Source of the DNA: Diphasiastrum complanatum
Lineage: Eukaryota; Streptophyta; Lycopodiopsida; Lycopodiales; Lycopodiaceae
Length of the DNA stretch: 64,000 bases
Assembly: GCA_029204225.1 (NCBI GenBank)
Contig: CM055095.1
Location: forward strand, 45,001,446 to 45,065,445
Direction: 5' to 3'
Below the pieces are notes generated by a model. That model was given only the letters and a program-made list of their open reading frames with translations, made no database searches and was not told the DNA's origin. Shown here piece by piece: positions 34,446 to 54,378 of the stretch. The translations under genes and the position numbers were made by a program. The first letter of the stretch is position 1. The number at the start of each line of letters is the position of its first letter.

Positions 34446-35480
34446 CGGAAGGTTATTCCCCTGGGTGGATGGCACATATGAGATGCCTACAACATCATAC
34501 AAAGAGCTACGCGAGTGGAGGGAAAAAAATGACAAGGCAGTAGCCTCACTATCTTCATCCATCGAAGATAGTCTCACACTTGACCTGGCTACACTCTCCA
34601 AGGCTAAGGAGATGTGAGATACACCACTCACGAGATTTCAAACGAAATCAAGAAGTCAAATAATGATATTGGAAGATCAGCTGACAAATCTACAGTGGGA
34701 TGAGAAAGACCTCACTTCTTTTGTGAGGAAGATGAAGGATCTATTTCTGTCACTACACAATTCTGGAGCAAAAAATGCAGTGTCAGCTGAGAAGCAGCTC
34801 ACTGAGAGCCTTACCCAAATCTTTCCAGACAACCGAAAGGACCCTGCTCGCGAAAGATCCTACAATGACTCTCAAAAAGGTAATTGTCGAGATTTGAGAG
34901 GAAGTCGAGGCTAGAGAACACCTTGATCACAAGGATGCTTCTGACCAAGCCCTCTATGACAACAAACAAAATCCAAGAAACAATTCAAGCCTAAGAGGGA
35001 GTCGAATCAAAGGCAGGATTATGATCATCAAGTAGAGGGGACCAGCAAAGGCAAGTGGAAGAACAAAAGGAGGTTGAAACGGCAAGGTGGAGAAACGAAG
35101 ACTTGCGTGAGATGCAGAAGAGATGGGCACATAGTTGATACATGCTAGATCAATCCAAAAATTGAATGTATCCACTACCATAAGAAGGGTCATGTAGCCA
35201 TGGATTGTCGCCTAAACCCGAGGAACAAATCAGCACAAAACAGACAAGAGAACAACAACAGTTCGTCCTATGTCGAGGAGCCTGAGAGTTCGAAAATGGG
35301 CGAAGAGAGATCAAACAGAAATTGTTCGACCGCCTACATTTGTGCAGATCTATGTGCAACATCAACGCCCTAACACACATGAGGTGATCCTAGATTCAAG
35401 AGCCACCTTACACTTCGTGGCATCAAGGCAAATTATGTCAGATTTCTGAAGTGCTGATCCATCAAGATTCATTATTCGTA
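34446..35480 (+). pseudogene. gag: Inverted gag-protease segment of D
   Basis: The + strand reads WVDGTYEMPTTSYKELREW, EDQLTNLQWDEKDLTSFVRK, then two CCHC knuckles near 35104-35210 (CVRCRRDGHIVDTC and CIHYHKKGHVAMDC, the latter with Tyr for the second Cys). The protease active site reads VILDSRATLHF, so DSGA has become DSRA. It runs on through SRFIIRIND. On the minus strand the Gag start stops at KTSLI just right of 35480, and the protease resumes at GSK...GSLWL left of 34446. Turning the segment round restores the normal order. Stops, for example TGA at about 34616 where tryptophan is expected, show that it is not expressed. Confidence 0.87.
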
Positions 35481-35574
35481 TCAATGATGTCTTAACTTTC
35501 CAGGCCAGAAAGTTTGATCCTGAAAAATCTAGAACTGTACAGTTCTTGTTTTGTATGCTGCTAATTGAAGCCAT
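35481..35574 (-). pseudogene. gag: Gag start of D
   Basis: MASISSIQNKNCTVLDFSG, then SNFLAWKVKTSLI, matches the first 30 or so residues of family-A Gag. It ends at the inversion breakpoint. The start codon is about 100 bp after the primer-binding site, as in the other copies. Confidence 0.82.
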
Positions 35575-35675
35575 TGCTTTTGAATTGTGTTCTCTTGTTG
35601 ATGGGTGTTTGTTTGAATGCTTCGCCTCCTGGATCTGATAGCTTTTTGGCTATGTTAGACTATGACAAGATAGAC

Positions 35676-35687
35676 TCTTGATACCAC
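35676..35687 (-). other. Primer-binding site of D
   Basis: The minus strand reads TGGTATCAAGAG one base from the LTR end CAACA. It shares TGGTATCA with the other copia elements here; the last bases differ. Confidence 0.7.
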
Positions 35688-36474
35688 TGTTGTCAATCGC
35701 GAGCATTCTAATGACAATCGCGAGCGCGAAACAATTAGAATGGATTTGAGATATGTTCAACAAAATTCAACCAGTGTGCGGAATTGATAAAATGAATGAA
35801 TGAGATACACAAATAATGGCGAACAACAATTCATTCAAGATCAGACAAGATAAGAGTGATATGTGCGCAACGACTACAAAATCATCTATTGATTTTTGTG
35901 ATTCTTCAAGCACTGCATGCAGAGCCACGCAGTGCGTTGGCGTGAGAGAAATATACAGTTCTATCACGAATTCGTGTCTCGCTTACTAGCGGACTTGTGG
36001 ATCTACAGATCCTATGCAGAAAAAAAATTGTCAAGCACGCAGGCGGACTCGTATTCTGTATTTTCGTCTTCTTGCTTACTAGCATTAGACTTCTACACAT
36101 AGTATATCATTCATCAACTAGAAGATAAATAGTCACGTCGTGTAACTTCTAGATTAGAGTGATCAGATCAGATATTTGTACTTCTTGGTACTTGCATGAT
36201 CTTGCTGGTCCTTTTTGGAGTGCGAGGGCAGAAAAAGGTATCGCGACAATTTTCGTGTCGCTTCGTGTTGTTTGACTTTTGCGTCGTTTGACTTTCTCCT
36301 GTTGTATTGCAAAAAATTCTCTTTCGCAAATCTTTCACGTTCGTGTCTTCTCATTAGGGTGTTCACGAACATTTTTGCTTTGTGTCTTTTGACTTTCACG
36401 TTCGCGAACGTTTTCGTCAGAGTGAGGGCTGAAAGCTAGCAAAGCTTTGGTGGTAGAAACATTTTGTTTCTTAA
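35688..36474 (-). repeat. 5' LTR of D (787 bp)
   Basis: The + strand starts TGTTGTCAATCGCGAGC and ends TTTCTTAA (the other copy has TTTCTTCA). It lacks two blocks of about 85 bp found in the 3' LTR. The end has GTTCGCGAACG and related palindromes. Confidence 0.9.
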
Positions 36475-36483
36475 AATCCAACA

Positions 36484-36760
36484 TTGATTTGTTGTTCGTC
36501 AAAAGTAAAAGAGCTTGGACCTTCAATGGGAATAGTCGACTGAGAAATTGGAAAGTTCAATATGTCAAGAAAATCTGACAGGTTGGCTACATGGGGACTG
36601 CCTTTTCCTAATCGAACAACTTGTAGGCTTGATCTGAAATAGTGTAGCTTATGAAATTATATTTGATACTCTAGAAGTTGAGCTTCTTCCCGAGATCATG
36701 AGGAATCTGTGCAAAAGCAGTACATCCTATAATGCCTTTGCACTACATTGTCATTGGAAT
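36484..36760 (-). pseudogene. pol: copia integrase C-terminal remnant
   Basis: With several stops the minus strand reads GCTAFAQIPHDLGKKLNF and then AYKLFD. This fits the segment after the integrase core of copia elements (GCxAFxHIP...KLD...YRLYD). Element C is inserted on its right-hand reading side. It is short and decayed. Confidence 0.55.
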
Positions 36761-37544
36761 ATTTGACTATAGGAAATTAGATGTGTAAGCACATAAAGTA
36801 TAATAAAGACATCATGTTCCTAAATTATTTAGCTTTTAAAAGCTTCACTTTAGCCCTTTTCATCTATTTGGCATGCATGTCTTACAGCCATTTTAAATGC
36901 ATGAAGATTTACTATGACTACTAGTAGCAACTGCTACTACTGCCTCACCCACGCTATGAGCCAACATCAATTGTTACTACTATTCAAAATAGTGCATGAG
37001 TCATCTTTAAACTATTCATGTTTTTCATATATGTCTCATAACCATTGTCCTTCCTTAGAAGGTTGTTCCTACTATTATGAGCCCACTTGATACAAGCATC
37101 AAACTTTATGAAAGTGTTTCTCTTTTAGAAAAGTAGCTCATAGATTCATGCACATGTCATTGACATATTCATGGAGAAAAGAAAGAAAGGAAGCCCATGC
37201 ATGAAGAGAAATATGCCAAACATGGAATATAGCATCTCATATGAACATTCATGAACATAATGACACACCATAGAGGGTTCAAGATGGGGACACCATCCCC
37301 ACGTTTGAGAGATCTCATTAGATAGACACATGAGATTGATTTGGTATCAATTTCTATGGAAAGTACACTTCTTGCTTTCAATCCTAAACATTGACATCTA
37401 TAATTAAAAGAAGAAGGAATTCTTACAGTTTAAATGATGGTAAGGACTTAACAAAAGTAACAAAGTTCTTCCTCGGAATTGAATTCTACTATAAAACTGG
37501 ATATCCAATAAATTTTCATACTTTTCATAGGAGCAAAGTTAATT
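36761..37544. other. Downstream flank of the laccase gene
   Basis: AT-rich sequence without coding frames of note. It includes the laccase 3' untranslated region next to 37544, but I cannot place a poly(A) site. Confidence 0.4.
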
Positions 37545-47502
<9,958 letters not shown>

Positions 47503-47690
47503 ACTCAAATTGCTCTTCCCCTCCGTTTGAACTTTTTTACCACCAGACACTGCATCTCTGGAGTATTCTAATCCATTTTCCGTCTCCCGCTTCATGGTCT
47601 CGCCGTCTGGGCAGCAACTATCGCCTAGATCACGAGGTGAGAATCAAGAATGAACTGAAGCCAGCTCAAAATAATCTCGAAGTGCACAAA

Positions 47691-47697
47691 TATATAA
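47691..47697 (-). promoter_or_regulatory. Candidate TATA box of the laccase gene
   Basis: The minus strand reads GGTTATATATTTGT about 190 bp upstream of the laccase start codon. It is the best TATA-like element in the near upstream region. It could be further from or nearer to the true start than this suggests. Confidence 0.45.
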
Positions 47698-48259
47698 CCA
47701 GCAAGCATGCAGCTTCTATGCTCCCACCTTTGATCAACCTACAGCTCATATTGCTCACCTCGCACAACAGAGCAGAAGTCACCTGATATAATGCAAGTGT
47801 TTTTGAGGTTCCACGACAACCCATGATCTGATTCTGTTCAGCAGCAGCATGTGAGAATTAATGATATCCAGCAGGTAGGAAAGTGAGCATTGTGGGTCCC
47901 TGAGAGGAGATTTTGACAAAACAAAGTTTGATTGTTGGAAACTTGAAACGTGGTCTAAATGCTGGCCTGATCTCTGTGCTCATATTCGGCATCGCTAGAG
48001 CGGTAAACAATATTGCCGTTGCTGGAGAGAAAACGAGAAGCTTGAGCTTTGCGGGCTTTGGATCTTTGCACGGTGAGCACCAGCTCATGTTTTGTGCATG
48101 TTGCGGCGGCTGCGGGTGCGTCGTAGGAATAAATGGGCGCCCTCGGACATGGAGGAGCCTGCCTTCCGAGCGTTCACGCGGTATAGCATTACTGAAAGCC
48201 CTTCGAAACGGAGGCATAAGGGTCCTAATTGTGTGTGTGGGTGTGTGCATGTATGTAGG

Positions 48260-48319
<60 letters not shown>

Positions 48320-49146
48320 GGACTAGGTATTCGTGATGCAGTTGGGCTACTGGATGTAGCACTCCGAGCCTCCGGAGCTACGAGGGTGGCTACAACAGTA
48401 GCCCACCGTTGGATCACGAATACCAGACATAGCAGTTCAAGATCTACGGTGTAGATTAGAGACGTTTCAAAATCTTTGCTATGACTCAAAATCTGCCTCC
48501 TCCTAGCCAACCGGATGATGCCATGTGTCCGATATCACTCCTCACAATTGCTATGTATATTGACATTTTAACCAACAGTACTGAGCTGAATTCTATTGGA
48601 ACATGTGTTTCACTATATGCCATAATACATATTTTGTTCTAATTGAAAAAAACATATGGTTACTATATGAGTATCTTGTAAAATGTGTAAATGCAATCTT
48701 TAAAATAAAAGTGTGCCCTCGACATGAATTCAACACTTGAACAATTTTGGAACAAATGTCCTAAACTAAAATTATTGCGATGTTAATATTCACGTTCCTA
48801 TCAAATAGGATCATATATTTGAACAAATGAAATTAACTCAAGCACCAACATTGTATTTCTAAAAATCCAAAGAGCTTATGCATGAACTGTCTCTATCTAG
48901 AAAGGGTATAAATAGGCCTCTCTTTTTGGTGGCAACCCCTCATGGCATGGATTACCATTGACATGATGCATGTCCCATCAACTACCTCATCATGTGTACA
49001 GTTGGCCCAAGTCTTGTGACTAGACTCAAAACACAATAGCACAATAATTCTAATTTTATTCTAACTCTCGTCCTAAAGGTAGAGTTATTTTTTCAGCACT
49101 TATATATAGTATACTAAAGTTAATCAACTTTAAGTATCAAAAGCTT
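47698..49146. other. Laccase upstream region
   Basis: No gene is supported. An AG microsatellite lies at 48264-48314. The overlapping frames on both strands at 47858-48510 have no family features and run through the repeat. The part from 48500 to 49146 is AT-rich. Confidence 0.45.
48264..48314. repeat. (AG)25 microsatellite
   Basis: 51 bp of AG repeat about 760 bp upstream of the laccase start codon, preceded by a short GT-rich stretch. Confidence 0.96.
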
Positions 49147-49440
49147 TCATCTAAACTTATCAAACATTTCTCTCACAAGTGCCTTTGTAAAAATGTCAGC
49201 TACTTGCTCATATGTACCACAATGAACAACAACATCCATATAGTTGTTTTGCACCCTTTCGTGAATATAGCGGTAGTGAATCTTGATATGTTTCATCCTA
49301 GCATGATACACCAGACTTCTAGCAAATTGAATTTCAATCTGGCTGTCAATATATAAGGTGGCCTTCTTTTCGTGTTCCAAACCAATTTCATTGATGATGT
49401 GCCTTAACCAATGAGGCATACAGAGACAACTACTTTGATG
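49147..49440 (-). pseudogene. pol: copia RNase H fragment
   Basis: The minus strand reads WLRHIINEIGLEHEKKATLYIDSQ, then HARMKHIKIHYRYIHERV and VADIFTKALVREMFDKFR. This is the C-terminal end of a copia polyprotein: the RNase H tail with the DNxxAI-like segment (here DSQIEI) and the TKAL terminus. It has no upstream or downstream partner in the window. Confidence 0.85.
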
Positions 49441-51099
49441 GAGGCATGATTAGCCTTGGAGCTAACATGTCTAGCCTTGCATCTTGTGTTGATTCTTTTG
49501 ATTCAAGTTGGATGATTTCCATTGGAGGATTATTCTTGTAGCAAGCAAGAAGGAATGTGACCTTGGAGGGTGTACTTCAAGCATACATGACAACACAAGC
49601 AAGGTAAATGGTCCCTGTGTATCAAGGAATGATCAAGGTATGGATGATCATGGAGAAGAATTCTATTTAGACTCTTGGCTTGATCTTTTTTTAGCTCAAC
49701 AATATATAAAGCAAGGTGTGCTTTATGATATTGTGTCTTACATTCCATCTTTGCCATTTGAAAAGGTGGTGAAAGATGTCGATCGATAGATCACAATCAT
49801 AATCAACATAGCTCAAGCACTTCAAGCTCTCAAATATGACACAACAAAAGGTACTAAATAACAAAAGAAATTTGTACATAAAGCAAAAAGCCGTAAACTA
49901 CATGGACTCAACAAGTGTTGTCTAATAAATTTGAGACATGTCCAATTGACTAGGCCTAGTATGGGCCATAATAACTGATGAACCAAGGACATGCCCCTGA
50001 GCATACCAAATGCCATAAAAAATCTACTGTACAGACCAATTTTCTATTAGTGTGGCTATCTGACTAATCCAAGTAGCCAATTATGGGACGAGTGTCTGAC
50101 CAATATATCGATTGTGGGTCAAATCTTGGTTACTACCAAAAACACAATAAACTAGATAAACTGAAGATCTAATATAATTGTACAAGAGATATAGTATCAC
50201 ATTTAAAGCTTATAAAATATAAATTAGATAGACTTTGATTTCTAACAACAAAAGAGAATGAAGAGGAAGGTGCAGAAGAGTACGGAGGAGGAAGTACATG
50301 CTCTGCCCCCTCCCATAATTTGTCCCATTTTCATAGAGAAGAAAGAAAAACTTTGAAAGTCTCTAGTATCGTCAGATTACTCATTGGTATATTTCTTTTG
50401 GTAAGACTTTTTGTACTGACAAATATTCCAAGGTCTAATATAGGAGAATTTCTTTTCTTGGAGTAGATTTGAAAATTTTCATAGAGTAGAATATATATAT
50501 CTCTCTCATTTACTTGCATAGAAATCAATGACCAAATAGCCTCTACATGAGTCACACTTTTGATTATGATGTTTTTAACACCTTGATGCATGTAGGCTTG
50601 CCAAAAACCTATAGTGTTAAAAATGTCGCTTCAAACTTGATATACTTGGTTAATCTTGAGATATGAGATCATGATATGATCTCACACGTGTGGAGTATGT
50701 TCCCACGTGTGAAAAGATGTACATAACTTGTTTTTATAAAGTTAGATTGATTTTAGATGGATCTACCCATGTGTGAAATTGACCTTTGAGTAGAATTTAG
50801 AAATGAGTCATTTTGGTCAAACTTTTGTGAATAGAATGCACTTCCATGTGAATGAGTAAATGCTCCCACATGTCAAGATGCCATTCACACATGATAAGAT
50901 AGAGATATTCCATTAGATCCTATTTTAGGGGAATATTTCTATAAATGTGGAAGACTAGCTTTTTTTTTCTAGCTAATGAGAATAGTCAACTTTGGAAAAT
51001 AAGCACATATGGTGACATTGGCAAATTCTAGTTTTCTTTGTATTTTCCACATTTGTCTTGAGTTTTGATGAGTGTGATAGAAATCTGATAATGCAAAAA
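49441..51099. other. Intergenic, no gene seen
   Basis: There are no coding frames with family features. The stretch 50676-50905 has several CACACGTGTG-like palindromic words. The rest is AT-rich. Confidence 0.4.
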
Positions 51100-51833
51100 T
51101 GCAAATTCCAGCTAAAATTCTGGTAATGAGCTGATGGATGTCTCTCAAACAATTCGCGAACATTTTGTGAAACTATTCTGATCACGAATAATTTCTGCTT
51201 GAGAAGAATTCGCGAAAAAGGATCAATCAAGCTCTACAACGAAACGAAACTAGACGAAAGAGAAGAATTCGCGAAAAGATCAATCGAGCTCTGTAACAAA
51301 ACGAAACAAAACTAGATGAAATGAAGCGAAACTTGAATGAGCTCTGAGATTGATTTATGCTGAAAGCCAAGTGATCGCGAAGCGAAAACATTTGCGAACA
51401 AAATTAGTTCGTGTGGAATTCATATATGATTGCTGGTCACTGTCGACTATATCATTCCTGCAATCCTCCAGAATGTAGACAGACACTGCGGATCTATATT
51501 ATAGTTTAATATAACATTCAACAAAATCAAACCAATGTGCAAAATTGAATAAACAAGTGAATCAGATACACAAATAGTAGCAAAAAAATATTCATTTGAG
51601 ATCATACAATCATTCAGAATAATATGCACATAACAACTACTATATTATCTATTGATCTTCTTGATTTCTAGCACTGCATGGCAGATCCATGCAGTGCATT
51701 GACATGAGAGAAATACAGTTCTCCCACGAATCGTGTCTCGCTTACTAGCGGACTTCTGGATCTACTGATCCGATACAAAATTGTCTCGCTCATAGGCGGA
51801 CATATATTCTTATATTTTTGTCTTACAGTTTTT
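51100..51833 (-). repeat. D-like LTR fragment
   Basis: From TATGATTGCTGGTCACTG (51426) to GGCGGACATATATTC (51810) this follows the D 3' LTR (31350-31745) base for base with moderate divergence. The 5' part (51140-51420) has AATTCGCGAA repeats. The right edge is cut where a different copia fragment begins. Confidence 0.75.
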
Positions 51834-52770
51834 ATGCATCAAAACAGAGAGTATATAGTTCGTAACCTTGCACAAGGGGAGCAGGAAGATGATGGCTTCA
51901 ACACATCCTTGATGGTAGCATCTACACCAAGATCAAGCCAAGAGACATGGTGGATTGATAGTGGGGCTAGCTCCCACATGTCATTCAACAAGCATTATTT
52001 TTCTACTTTACTTTCTTTTAATGATTCTAAGAAGTCAATCTACACTTCTAGTGATCAAGAATGTAAGATAGATGGCATAGGATCTATTCCATTATGCTTA
52101 GGATCATCTAAGAGGATAGATCTTGATAATGTTTCGTATGTTCCATCCATTACAGAAAACTTGCTTAGTGTTGGTCAACTAATGGACAATGGACTAGATG
52201 TACATTTCAAGAATGGAGTGTGTTCCATCTTAAAAAGTGATAAGTGCATAACTAGTGGCCTTTAAGCAAGGAAGGCTTTTTAACCTGGATGCTAATGTGG
52301 CCATTGAAAGTGTGAATATGGTTAGGGAGGAGCTGACTCAAGTGGGGCTTTGGCACAAAATATTAGGCCATCCTAATCAATGGAATCCATGGCATCAAAG
52401 GAGCTAGCTCTCGGCCTACCAAAATCTTTCAAGAAGTCTGGCAAAGTGTGGGAGGCATGTGTCCTTGCAAAGTCACACAAGACTTTGTACAAGAGATCTT
52501 TGACAAGATCTACCTCACCTTTGGATCTTATTCATTCAGATGTACATGTTTTTTCTCATGAAGTAATGGAGGTGCCCTAATGTATGTGACTTTCATAGAT
52601 GATTGTACTAGATTCACTTGGATTGAATTATTGTCTAAGAAAAGCCTTGTATATGAAGCTTGTCGCAACAAGCTTACAGAGAAATGTAGTATAATGAGTT
52701 ATCGATCCCCAAAGAGAGCACATAAAAGTAATATTCTGTCATTATTGATGGAAATTAGGATTTAGCAGTG
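51834..52770 (+). pseudogene. pol: copia protease-integrase fragment (family E)
   Basis: The protease is clear: WWIDSGASSHMSFNKHYF at about 51950, with the DSGA active site intact, then YVPSITENLLSVGQLMDNGL. A frame break at 52265 leads to a degraded GAG-pre-integrase (LWHKILGHPNQWNPW, ending CVLAKSHK). The start of the integrase core (LIHSDV, then YVTFIDDCTRFTWIELL) follows. It ends about 60 residues into the integrase. The protease resembles that of B2, so E is of the same general lineage. Confidence 0.87.
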
Positions 52771-53345
52771 AAGTACAATGAAATGGAAGAATAATCTGGT
52801 TGTCAGAGGACATTTATGAATGGCAGCCAGTACCACAGCAGGTTTTGTACAAAGTACTTGAAACATCATAAAACAAATTCAAAATGTTCAACCATGAAGT
52901 CCAGTTTCTAAAGAATAGTATCTTGGAGAAACTAACTATCAACTCAATATTAAGATCACAAACAGGGCCGAGAAAAAGATCTGTGCACTATAAACTAGGT
53001 TTCAACTTAGACAATACTTCATATTTCACAAGGCCAAACGATTGCTCTGACAATACTTACAATGAGCTATCTTGTCCCTCAATAGCCAAGATAAACTTGT
53101 TACTTTAGAGCTCTGTAAAAGGAATCCTGATCCACTGTATAGTTCGATTAATACTGGTTAAGACTAGTTACAAATCTACAGAGTATAGAAGAGTGTCGAC
53201 CTTATAGGAACGAACATTGGCCTGAACATCATTCACCAATCCTTAAGATGTCGGTTGGGATCCGCTAATGTGTCTCTATAGAACGTCGCACAAAACGTCG
53301 CGAGTTCTAACCTAAAAAATGAATTTACAAGATGCAACTAGGTCT
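52771..53345. other. Unassigned sequence between repeat fragments
   Basis: One + frame (52884-53108) has no recognisable family. The rest shows nothing I can name. Confidence 0.35.
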
Positions 53346-53987
53346 TTACATGGATTTAGACACTATAGCATATTTACATGTATAAAAATTGAAAACTTTT
53401 ACAATATAAAACAATAACTTTGGATGATGTGAGATCATGAGGCTCCACATATCCCCTTCCTCAACTGTGCAACGGCTCACAAACAAATTTCTCACGTTCG
53501 CCTTTGTCGCTTCCTGCTGGCTGGCTTTTTTGTGGAAAATGGCTTTTGCTCGGGCTTCATTTTCTTCATTAACTTGTTTGATGGTCATCCCTTTTGTAGC
53601 AAGGAAATAGTTATTTCTCTGCATGTAATCCTCTTGGAAAGATAAATTTGGATAACCTCCCGTTCCACGATTGCCCAATGGTACAAGAGGGTTGTCGATC
53701 AATGTATTATTTACAAGATGAGTGTACCAACTATCCTCAAACAAGATTTCAAACATCTCAGCAGAAGGGATAGTTAATGAGAGGACTGCATATGTATATT
53801 CTGGAAATTTCTCTTTAATGTATAATTTTTGTGTGGCTAGGAGTGCATAGGAAATGAGAGAACCAATATTTACATGACTATAAGTATAGTATGATCTGGT
53901 TATTGGATTAGTGGAGCAAAGCATATTGTTTGCTTTTACTTCCTCCAAATAACGAGAATAGTTAGCTTTCCAATCTGTGTAGATTTC
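53346..53987 (-). pseudogene. Unidentified 200+ residue reading frame
   Basis: This uninterrupted minus-strand frame runs from a stop at 53990 to a stop near 53346. It has no ATG at its upstream end, so it looks 5'-truncated. The first 150 residues have ordinary protein composition with aromatic-rich stretches (YYTYSHVNIGSLISYALLA, FEILFEDSWYTHLV, GGYPNLSF) and a charged helical part (KQVNEENEARAKAIFHKK). The last 35 or so look non-coding. I recognise no transposon, enzyme or structural family and see no zinc or catalytic motif. It could be an old gene scrap, an extra ORF of an element or an integrated viral fragment. Flanking repeats on both sides favour a captured or mobile origin. Confidence 0.45.
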
Positions 53988-54019
53988 TCATAGATCAAGA
54001 AAAAGTATTTGATTGGAGT

Positions 54020-54055
54020 ATATCAGTTTGATTTATTCAAACTTGCATCGTGTTC
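54020..54055 (+). repeat. 36-bp orphan piece of a family-A LTR
   Basis: ATATCAGTTTGATTTATTC and the following 17 bases match the LTR end region of A3 (complement near 58310-58345) with two mismatches. Neither side continues as LTR. Confidence 0.7.
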
Positions 54056-54378
54056 ACGCGCTGCCAGCTGCTGCACCTCATGAAAAAGATTGTGATGATG
54101 GATTCGATGACACATTTTTAGAAGATGATCATGTGCAAGCTTCACAAGCTAATGATGATGTTGAGCGTGATGCATCATCATCGGATGGATCGACAACACA
54201 CGAAACACCTTCTCGATCTCGCTCGTTGTCACCATTGCCATTAGCTTTTGAAGAACAGTTTATTAATGATGAAGCTATAGAAGATATTTGGGTAGAACTA
54301 GAGATAGACTCATTTGGTTTGGTGGATTTGTCGCATGATGATGCAGCAAATGATAACGATGAACCACCAAATGAATAA
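54056..54378 (+). pseudogene. Acidic C-terminal-like reading frame
   Basis: This is an open frame of about 108 residues with strong acidic bias: CDDGFDDTFLEDDHV, a serine/threonine-rich middle (TTHETPSRSRSLSPLPLA) and EAIEDIWVELEIDSF before the stop. It starts abruptly at the LTR crumb, so its upstream part is missing. It resembles the low-complexity acidic tail of some plant transposases or nuclear proteins. I cannot assign a family. Confidence 0.4.

Larger units (their letters stand above)
31286..36474 (-). mobile_element. Ty1/copia element D, full-length with internal inversion
   Basis: Two LTRs (31286-32217 and 35688-36474) flank an internal region, and the whole is bordered by a 5-bp target-site duplication AATCC (31281-31285 and 36475-36479). 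The minus strand carries the gag start, then pol. The segment 34446-35480 (late gag to mid protease) lies on the + strand. Most of the integrase core is missing. D therefore integrated as one unit into the tip of the C LTR. Confidence 0.9.
26653..36483 (-). mobile_element. copia element C, with element D nested in its 5' LTR
   Basis: The minus-strand order is 5' LTR (36483-30103 with D inside), primer-binding site (TGGTATTAGAAC, 30102-30091), gag, an integrase segment turned to the + strand, reverse transcriptase, RNase H, polypurine tract and 3' LTR (ending 26653). The 5' LTR has matched ends TGTTGG...CCAACA once D is set aside. The two LTRs share a block around GCATGACTACGCCTATCA but differ a good deal elsewhere. 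C is therefore either very old or a composite of two related elements. Confidence 0.72.

Noticed and set aside
29115-35480. Assembly error as sole explanation of the inverted segments
   Set aside because: It cannot be excluded from sequence alone, but breakpoints fall at matching coding positions, the target duplication of D is intact, and two families are affected, so real rearrangements are more likely. Long reads would decide.
47858-48510. Four overlapping 120-140 residue frames upstream of the laccase
   Set aside because: They overlap on both strands, run through an AG microsatellite and show no domain or consistent coding signal.
49508-49789. 93-residue plus-strand frame
   Set aside because: Opposed by a 75-residue frame on the other strand, no domain; it lies just beyond an RNase H scrap in non-coding sequence.
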